From NCBI GenBank assembly GCA_963855995.1, contig OY979730.1:4413341-4477340 (forward strand): DNA of 64,000 nt. Direction: 5' to 3'. Shown piece by piece: positions 56,369-64,000 of this stretch; position 1 is the stretch's first letter, and every line of letters starts with the position of its first letter. Under the pieces are notes generated by a model. It was not told where the DNA came from. It saw only the letters and a program-made list of their open reading frames with translations, and did not search any database. Made by a program: the position numbers and the translations under genes. The stretch is from Muricea muricata. Its lineage: Eukaryota; Cnidaria; Anthozoa; Malacalcyonacea; Plexauridae.

Positions 56369-58995
56369 CTTTTTTAAACGAACACTGCACGAAGTTATAT
56401 TATATTTCTATCCATAAAATAGTGAAATAAGGCTAAACGTTTCCAATGTCCTTTCATATTTTGTGAAAAAGTTTCATTTTTTGCACTTTCTGAGATCTTA
56501 GTATTCGGAATTTCCCGCGCTTGGTCGACTTCCTAATTTGGAAACTAGTCGTCCATAATCGGCGTATGCTCGGAAATAACCGGCGAATAATACAAGTTAT
56601 TATATTGAGCTATTGATCCGTTTTTCTACGATTTATTCGTTTTTACTGAAGATCTTTGATGTCTTTATTTGAAAAGCATATTCAGGGCTTGATTAGAAAA
56701 TAAATGGTATTTTCTGCCATTTTGAGCGATGTTATCTAAGGATACGCCAAGTTAGACCCAGTCCTTTTGGAATCCGCGTGTTTGGCTTCCAATGCCTTGT
56801 GGGTAGAAAAGGCGTTGCAGCGTGGGCTCGCTTGTCAGTTTCAGAACAGAAATTTACTATTCCAAATTTTACAAAATTACTTCATTTCTGCAAGCTATAT
56901 CTAATCAACGAACTCTTTGATCGCCTTTGAAAGACTTGGAAAAGAAAGATGGATTAGTGTTTAAGACTAGAACTGCATTTACTTTGCAATCGGTCGCTTG
57001 GTCGCAAGGTGAGTTGCGTAAACTTTCAGAGCAGCTTCGTTACTCATTCGTGTTCGATTGGCTAGAATGTAGCAAATAGCCATCCGAACTCCTGCCGTTC
57101 TAAACTTAATACGCAGTTTGTCTCGCTTCTGGCAGACTTGCATTAGTTTCAAGACTTCATACAGCTGCTCTACTGTAGATATAGCACCCGATATTATCGG
57201 CTTGTTGATATTTTGTGTAACAAAACTGGCAGTAAACCAAGAACCGGTTTGCAGTCAGCTTTGCGATGGAATGTTTCCTTCCGTCAGAATTTGTACGTTA
57301 ATAACAAATAGCCTTCTTTGAAATTCCATTTTTCAAAATTCACCTATTTGTTCCGCGTAGTCTATTCTATGGTGTAATATTAAAAAGTAAAATGTGAAAC
57401 TAAAGCGAAATAGCATGGCTACCATTTGCTCTTTTGTTTTTGGGTCCATTCTGTTTGCTGCTCACTTCCGTCTTCCGTGCTAGGCCATTGGGAAGATTTT
57501 GAGGCGGCCTTTATAAAAAGGGCTTTTTAATGCTGCTAAAACGCGAAGTGAATTAGCAAATGAGGCCTAAGTCCTTTGTTTTTACTGTAATTTGAAGTGT
57601 ACAATTATATTGTTGTTGATGTTTATATGAATTTGTACAAGGTTAAAAAGTAAGTGCTAGTCCAACGCAGCGTAGAAATTCATTATTATGCATTTAATAT
57701 AAATAAGGCAGTGTATTAGAATCGCCGCTTGTAAGTTGTGAAAATTGTAGGCATTCGAAACTAAGAGTACAGATTTCCGTATAATGATAGCTTGTAATTT
57801 TTTGTTGTGTATACAGCACAAATCTCCTTTTTGTTTACACTGTTTGGAAATGTTTATTTTTATGTTCTTTTATAATCTGACCAGGATTTAGTATAAATGG
57901 ATTGCCTTTTTGGGCTGTTTGAAGGGAAACATCGTTGTCAAGGCAAAAATGTTGGGGTATAATATGTTGGGAGTATATTATAAGTGCCATTGAAATGTCT
58001 ATTTACATATGCAATGTATTTTGAGCCCTTCGTTGTTTACATGGGCACAAAGAATGTGTGTTCAATGTGCCTTGCTTTGTGATTCTATCTGTGTTATTTC
58101 AAAAGGAGAATCACTTTTGCATTTGGTATATTCATGTGTGTGCTGACTCATTAGCTGTCAATTTCTATATTTCATACTTATTTCAATTTTCACTGTCTAA
58201 AATCATCAAGTGTTCGCCTGGTTACATTAGTGAGCAAGTGATGGTTGATGATCTTGATAGGATAATGTGTCACTACCCTACCATTATTATACCGCAATTT
58301 TGTTTGGCTCGTGATAATCCTTAGTTTGCAGCTGTGTGTTTGGGAATGCTGATAAAATTGACTGCCATTGTATTTTGATCCACTATCGAACACAGCTGCT
58401 GTATTTTTAGTTCGAGTTATATTGAGGAATTAGTTCGAATTTATACCTTGTTCTTTATGAACTAATTGGTCAGCAGTTTACTACAGTTTATCTCATTGTT
58501 AAGGGATCAACATGTAGATTTAGCAAGGCATCACCGCATTACCCATGAAGCATGGCAATTGCAACTTACCAATACTGAGTAAGGCAAAGGAAATGAGATG
58601 GATATCGTTGTTTATTTCCTCAACATCCATTGCCTTGGCCATTTAGCAATACACGTGTAGCATTCCCAAGGCCTGTTTACATGCTCGATTGTGGTACAGT
58701 ACAGATAAAATGTTTATTTGCACTCTCTACCATGTAAATTGCAAATAAATTATGATCACACAAAATTGCCATGGAGAGAGTTGTTGCTGTTTTTTGGCAA
58801 AGTTTGCTTGCAATGATTTTTGGTCAGCAATAAAATTTAATGCACTGAAAAAATACATACTGCTGTCAGAAACGCTTTGGAAACTTGTGTTGCATAATTT
58901 TTGTTGTCAACTGGTTGAAGCACTCGTGTAAACTGGCTCAGGATTGAATTAAATGCATTAATCATTTGTTTGTTGTTTGATATGTTTAGGAAAAT
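56369..58995. promoter_or_regulatory. Head-to-head promoter region of the SYCP2-like and CYRI genes
   Basis: SYCP2 starts at 56,368 and runs left. A strong donor, CGCAAG|GTGAGT at 57,008/57,009, suggests a non-coding first CYRI exon that ends there and runs right. The shared promoter would lie in about 56,400-56,950. No TATA box or named motif could be assigned. From 57,009 to 58,989 there is no supportable exon; this is read as the first CYRI intron. Confidence 0.55.
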
Positions 58996-61900
58996 ATGGG
59001 AAATTTGCTGAGAATTTTATATGCCAAGGAGACTGATGCCAATAGGTCGGATATTTTCCTTGACTTTGAAAGTAAGTTCAGGATGTATTTGTTGGTAATT
59101 GACTGATCATGGGAATTGTTCTTGCATCACTCTTACCCAGTAGCAATTTTAATGGCATCATAATATGATCAGGTTTGATAGAATATTTGGTTACATTATT
59201 CATTTTGGTTTTCTTTAATGTTTTTTGCCAGCTTTTTCTCACGTTTTGTCCAGAAAGCATATTTCTATACAGTGTCTAGAAATAAGACATTAGAATTAGG
59301 TTTGCATTTAAACATTGGTACATTGCTAGTTAAAACAGGTTTTGTAGTGCTTCATTGTACAATTTGAAAATTTTTGTGTGAATTTTCATGACAATTAGTT
59401 CAATGTCAGGATATACATATGGTGTTACTGGTGCTGGTCATCAATAAGGCAAAAATAAGCTCAACACTAATTGTTAGACAATGATGTCAGTGCACAAGGT
59501 ACTGACCATGGCACTTGAAATATTTTCCAATTTGTGTTCCCAGTTATGTCAAATTACCAATACAGTGCTGTCTTGAAATCTTTCTTACAGATGCCCAACC
59601 AACCTCTTCAGAAGCAGAAATCTATGAAGTTGTAAAGGCTGTCCTTGATCAGTCAACACAAATTCTGCAAGATCTCAAGGATTATCAAGGAGCTAATGAA
59701 CCAATTAGAGCTGTAAGTAAGAGATTATATTATTATCTTAAGTTTATATTTGCATGGTAACTTTAAAACATTTAATGCTGACAATAGTGTGTTTTTTCTT
59801 AATGAGTGTTAATTTGTGCTTACTTTTTTCTGAATCAAGGCAATATCAAATCCTTCAAACGAAGAACTACAAGACGTTGCATGGAAGGCAGTTATGCCAT
59901 TGGTTGGACAATTAAAGAAGTTTTATGAATATGCAACAGAATTAGGTAAATTGATGTAATCTAATTAGCACAACAGGTTCTTGTGTAATTAACACAATAG
60001 TACCTGTAGCCCAACAGGTACTGGTCTTTTCAATATCTCCCAGTGAAATTGTTTCACATTTCAGGGTGCGGATTGCTTTTTAAGATATCAAATGCATAAT
60101 GAACAAAAACCTAAAAAAATGTGAACAAGCAAATTTTACCAATTGATTGCTGCCTTTCAATATAAATTGTTAATTACAGCCAACTGTGTTTGTGTGTGAA
60201 AAAAAAACATGGGTTTTTTTAATGTCTGTAATGTAAAGTTTAGCTGTTTGCAAATTGCTGTAATAAACGCTATTTAACAAATAGATTTCATTTTTGCATG
60301 CTTCTGTACTGTAATAGATCACAGATGATGTCATAGCGTGTGAAGAACAAAAAAGTACGGACGAGACATACTGCTGACTCATTATTTCACGTGTATGGAC
60401 AGGTAATGTGTACGGACGAGACGTACTGCTGACTTTTTGTTCTTCACACGCTATGGCATCTGCATCTGTGATCTATTACAGTACCAAAGCACAAAAAAAT
60501 GAAATCTATTTGTTTTGTATTATAATAAAGTTGACAAAAATCATGCGAAGACCAGCGAAATAAATTAGCTAAATTAGACCACACCATCAGTTGACGTCAT
60601 CCGTGCGTATGTACTTTAATAACACACAGCTCGAGACCAATGAAAATGCAGAATGAACACGTATTATTATATAAAAGTCATACTAATGCGTACAAATGCA
60701 TAACGAGAAAACTGTAACCGAATGAAAATGTTTATTACAGGTGGGGATAATACATCAATTGTTGCAAATTGAATTTTTTTGTAAATTATATATAGAACAA
60801 GGAATAGGATACAAAATGTCATATTTATGTGCATTCCAGTTTTAATTTTTTCAGACTTGCTTATGTTTTTCCCCCATTTTGTAACATATTTCTCATCCTT
60901 TATTTACAAAAAAATATTCTCATGGTACCGTACATTAATAATGTATTATCTCCACTTGTGACAAAAAAATTTTATGCCTTTATGCCATTTCACGTTACAC
61001 ATTATGCTCTTACTCTCATTACTAACACCCACATTGGGCTCTTCAAAACCGACCATCTCTAATAACTAGTGAAATGACTTGTTTCTAAGAAATGAGGTTT
61101 ACACAAATGAATAATTCACAAATGTCAATGAAGCATGGGAACATTAATTTTCACCCTACATTTTGTCTTTTTGATATTTTAGAAACTGTGTTGCCGCAAC
61201 TATTGAATGCATTATGCTCAGGAAACCTTACTCCAGTTGAACATTTAGAGCAGCAACAGGTCAGTGATAGATTCTCATAGATTCTCAGGGAATTTACCAA
61301 AGCAGGAATATAATTTAGTCAAAGCTTAATAAGCAAAGTCATATTTTAACATTGGCTATGACACATGACACCTGTCATGTCAACAAAGTTTTAGCAAGCA
61401 ACCTGTCCAACTGCTTTTCTTACTGAAAAGTATGCTTGCCTACATTTATAATTACAATGATATTTCAATATGGTGGATTTGGCTATTAATGTAATGTTGA
61501 TTAAAGCCCGTTTTCCACTAGGCGAATTTGTTCGCGCGACGCGAAGCGAAAACAAGAATCCGGCAACGTGATTGGTTGAAATTGGCTGGCGAAAAAATTC
61601 GCCGCGAACAAGTAGGAAGCGTTCCTACTTTTTTATCTGTTCGCGCGAACAAATTCGCCTAGTGGAAAACGGGCGTAAGTGAGTCTTTATGCCATGGAAG
61701 GGTTCTGCTGAGACCAAAATGTCAAGAAGTAACCGAAATCTGATATTTGGACGACTAGGTTTTAAACTGTGACTCAGCATATCAACAGAGATGTAACATA
61801 TCAAATTCGTGAGATCAAAATTGATACAGCCGTCAATATAGTGTATATACTGTCTTAATCTGTACAGAGTATTGAGTATTCTGTTCATATTCTGACTTTC

Positions 61901-63513
61901 ATTGATAACTGTTTATTATTACCCGTGTGACTTGTGTTGTATACATGTATGTACAGTACAATTACAGGGAATGAGCAAAAGAAATCTTAGCTATGGTCTG
62001 TAGCTTCACAGTCTTGATTAACATTGCAATTGATTATTGGAGAGAATAGATAGTTGAGAACGATTATATTGTGAGACAAATAGAAATCTTTTTTAAAAAA
62101 TTAATGAAAATAGTTATCAATGGCAAACAAATAAAGTTGGACCAACTGACTCCTTTTACACTAAAACTTACTGGAGTATGTGATTTTTTTGTCAAATACA
62201 CAGCTCTATCTATTTCGGTACATGTATGTAGATATATTGTTTGAGCAAGAAGCATGCTTTACATTTCTTTTGTTTTCGAATGGCAAACTCAAGTATTGTA
62301 TACAATGTTTCGTTTTCAGGCTCTCGCTAAACAGTTTGCAGATATTTTGCATTTTACCTTGAAATTTGATGATTTAAAGGTAGGTATCTTTCTAGAGGTG
62401 ATTCCTTATCATGAACTAAGAGTCTGTTCTTTATTGACCGTCTTTACCGTACCTGTGATTACATCATTCAATTTAGATGACGAACCCATCAATTCAGAAT
62501 GACTTTAGCTATTATAGAAGGACTCTTAGCAGAAGGAAGCTGTCAAATTGTGTAAGTTGAAATGAAACACGTTGTGAAGTCAATACAACACTTGACAGTA
62601 GTTTTACTTTCTAATACTTGTACATGCATGCAAAATATCATCTCAAAAATGTTAGCTTAACTTCGCATGCTCTCATCTTGTGCCCAACTTTTTCTCCTTT
62701 TTAGGACGAAAACGAACTAGACGAAAGTGATGTTCAGGTTTCAAATGAAATGGCCAACCGAATGTCCTTGTTTTACGCATATCCAACGCCTATGTTAAAA
62801 ACATTAAGTGACGCAACTTCTAAGTTTGTTAGCGAAGTAAGTCGGTATACTGAGTTTAGCTGTGTTGACAAGTTAACAACGAAGTTAATGTGCATCGTGA
62901 ACAGGTTTCGAGAAGTAGGAACGTAACAAATTATAGTTTTGCCTGGGCAATTTTTACTTGGAACGAGGTCTTTCAGGGTGTAGCCTGTTACTTGGCTATT
63001 TTCATTTTTTGAGAAGTATTTTTGTTACTTTTGAAAATTCACATTATTAATGTTCTAAATTTTAAATAACTGCTTTATATAAACGATAATAGTAATAATC
63101 AATTTTATCTGAGAAGCACAAAAACAAATTACATTTTCGATAAAAAATACATTACCTGAAATACAACTTCCTATATGTTTTCTGTAGTGCACGAGAAACA
63201 GCCATTGAATGTTATAATAATCATCACCACTCATATTTCATAGATACAGACAATTTTCTTCGCGTATTTTAAAAATGAACTTTGTACCCTAGTTTATATA
63301 AATACGTTTTTCTCTCAATATTGTTGCTTCTGCTTTTATTTCAGCACAAAATCAAAGTTAATTCGATTGCCTTCTTTTAATCATATCGTTGCCACACAAT
63401 GGCTAATTTGCTGGAAACTCTATCTCTTTACAGCATAAAAACTTACCAATTGAAAACACGACAGATATGCTAAGCACTCTGGCTAATCTGTGTAGAGTAA
63501 TGACAGAAAATCC
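58996..63513 (+). CDS. CYRI / FAM49 family, Rac1-binding inhibitor of the WAVE complex (5' part)
   Basis: Eight coding exons join in phase: 58996..59071, 59591..59712, 59840..59945, 61183..61259, 62320..62379, 62477..62551, 62705..62836, 63434..63513; together 728 nt, 242 residues. The last donor (CC|GTAAGT, phase 2) leads off the window; vertebrate CYRI proteins have about 324 residues, so roughly 80 are missing at the C-terminus. The protein begins [17 protein letters not shown], keeping the Gly2 myristoylation site, and continues [89 protein letters not shown] and [11 protein letters not shown], a close match to CYRI-A/B throughout. The adjacent Arg pair in FSYYRR corresponds to the residues that contact active Rac1. 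The exon 6 to 7 link (KLSNC, then [13 protein letters not shown]) differs from vertebrates. The start lies six bases into its exon, after TTTAG. Confidence 0.95.
60277..60512. mobile_element. MITE in a CYRI intron
   Basis: ACAAATAGATTTCATTTTTG, CTGTACTGTAATAGATCACA, CGTGTGAAGAACAAAAA and their complements form two arms. GTACGGACGAGAC.TACTGCTGAC occurs twice in the centre in direct orientation. Confidence 0.9.
61506..61674. mobile_element. MITE with GCCCGTTTTCCACTAGGCGA ends
   Basis: GCCCGTTTTCCACTAGGCGA and ATTTGTTCGCGCGA at the left are mirrored exactly at the right (61,641-61,674). Related ends occur at 7,898-7,986 and, weakly, at 38,168-38,258. It lies in the CYRI intron after exon 61183..61259. 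Confidence 0.92.
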
Positions 63514-63589
63514 GTAAGTATGAGAGAATGTCAATCAGTATAAAAGTAAGGAAATTTCTCGCATTGAAATTCGAAAATCATCCTCAGTC

Positions 63590-63975
63590 CTCAGAGATAT
63601 AAAAACTAGATTCATATTAATCTGACACTGCAGAAAACAACGAAAAATTCGTTGTCTCGAGCGGGATTCGAACTCGCATCTTCGGGTTTCTAGACCGCCG
63701 CTCTACCAATTGATCTATTGAGTCAACTGGGATTGGCAGCGAGTCTTAATCCAATTTAAGTGCACGAAATATTTTCGTGACGATTTAACGCTTGCCTTTG
63801 AGAACACGCAGCGTTTCAATTCTATTTCAGAACCTGCATCCTCAGAGATATGAAAAACTATGTTCATATTAATCTGACACAGCAGAGAACAACGAAAAAT
63901 TTGTTGTCTCGAGCGGGATTCGAACTCGCGTCTTCGAATTTTTCGTTGTTCTCTTCAGTGTCAGATTGATATGAA
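63590..63975 (-). repeat. tRNA-derived SINE-like repeat, one full and one partial copy
   Basis: On the minus strand 63,653-63,726 reads like a tRNA: GATCAATTGGTAGAGCGG (A-box/D-arm region) and GCGAGTTCGAATCCCGC (B-box/T-arm). The acceptor stem does not pair and the anticodon stem is poor, so it is a tRNA-derived element, not a working tRNA. The flank (CTCAGAGATAT, CATATTAATCTGACAC, AACAACGAAAAATT) plus the T-arm half is repeated directly at 63,832-63,935; a mirrored AATTTTTCGTTGTTCTC tail then makes a hairpin. It lies in the CYRI intron at the right edge. Confidence 0.75.
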
Positions 63976-64000
63976 ATTCGAAAATCTCTCCAATTATTGT

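Noticed and set aside
63653..63726. Functional tRNA gene on the minus strand
   Set aside because: The acceptor stem does not pair, the anticodon stem is weak and the element is duplicated with its flanks, so it is a tRNA-derived repeat.
1..64000. CRISPR arrays, operons, riboswitches, prophage
   Set aside because: Spliced genes and metazoan gene families show this is animal nuclear DNA; the only regular tandem repeats are simple satellites without spacers.

Overview
The window is animal (metazoan) nuclear DNA. It is AT-rich, its genes are split into many short exons by introns with GT-AG ends, and the introns are filled with small foldback (MITE-like) elements. The mix of a SUEL-lectin/discoidin/FN3 receptor, a synaptonemal-complex SYCP2 gene and a CYRI (FAM49) gene, with this repeat style, best fits a cnidarian, perhaps an anthozoan. 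That placement is inference from gene content; no sequence search was possible.

Layout, left to right. (1) 1-1,350, minus strand: two exons of a truncated paralogue of the next gene; the rest lies off the left edge. (2) 1,351-7,446: no gene recognised; a 23-bp satellite and several hairpins. (3) 7,447-21,291, minus strand: a complete receptor gene. I could chain 14 exons with consistent phase into 1,036 codons: signal peptide, ricin-B-like N-terminal module, SUEL lectin, SRCR-like, F5/8 type C, two FN3 domains, a membrane-proximal module, one membrane span, and a 179-residue tail with eight tyrosine motifs and no kinase or phosphatase domain. Its last intron holds a 622-bp palindrome whose 301-nt arms appear perfectly complementary. 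(4) 21,292-24,688: no gene; repeats, including a MITE with an 8-bp target-site duplication. (5) 24,689-56,368, minus strand: an SYCP2-like gene of at least 37 exons (about 1,590 codons), with the ARM-like N-terminus, the middle globular domain, a long charged low-complexity centre and the C-terminal coiled coil. A few small exons are unresolved. (6) 56,369-58,995: head-to-head promoter region and a likely non-coding first exon of the next gene. (7) 58,996-63,513, plus strand: the first eight coding exons of a CYRI/FAM49 gene, running off the right edge. (8) 63,590-63,975: tRNA-related SINE-like repeats inside the CYRI intron.

The three genes have unrelated jobs: a surface receptor pair probably involved in glycan or self/non-self sensing (inference), a meiotic chromosome-axis protein, and a Rac1-binding regulator of the WAVE complex. 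The tandem receptor pair, its tyrosine-rich tail and the long intronic palindrome are the most unusual parts.
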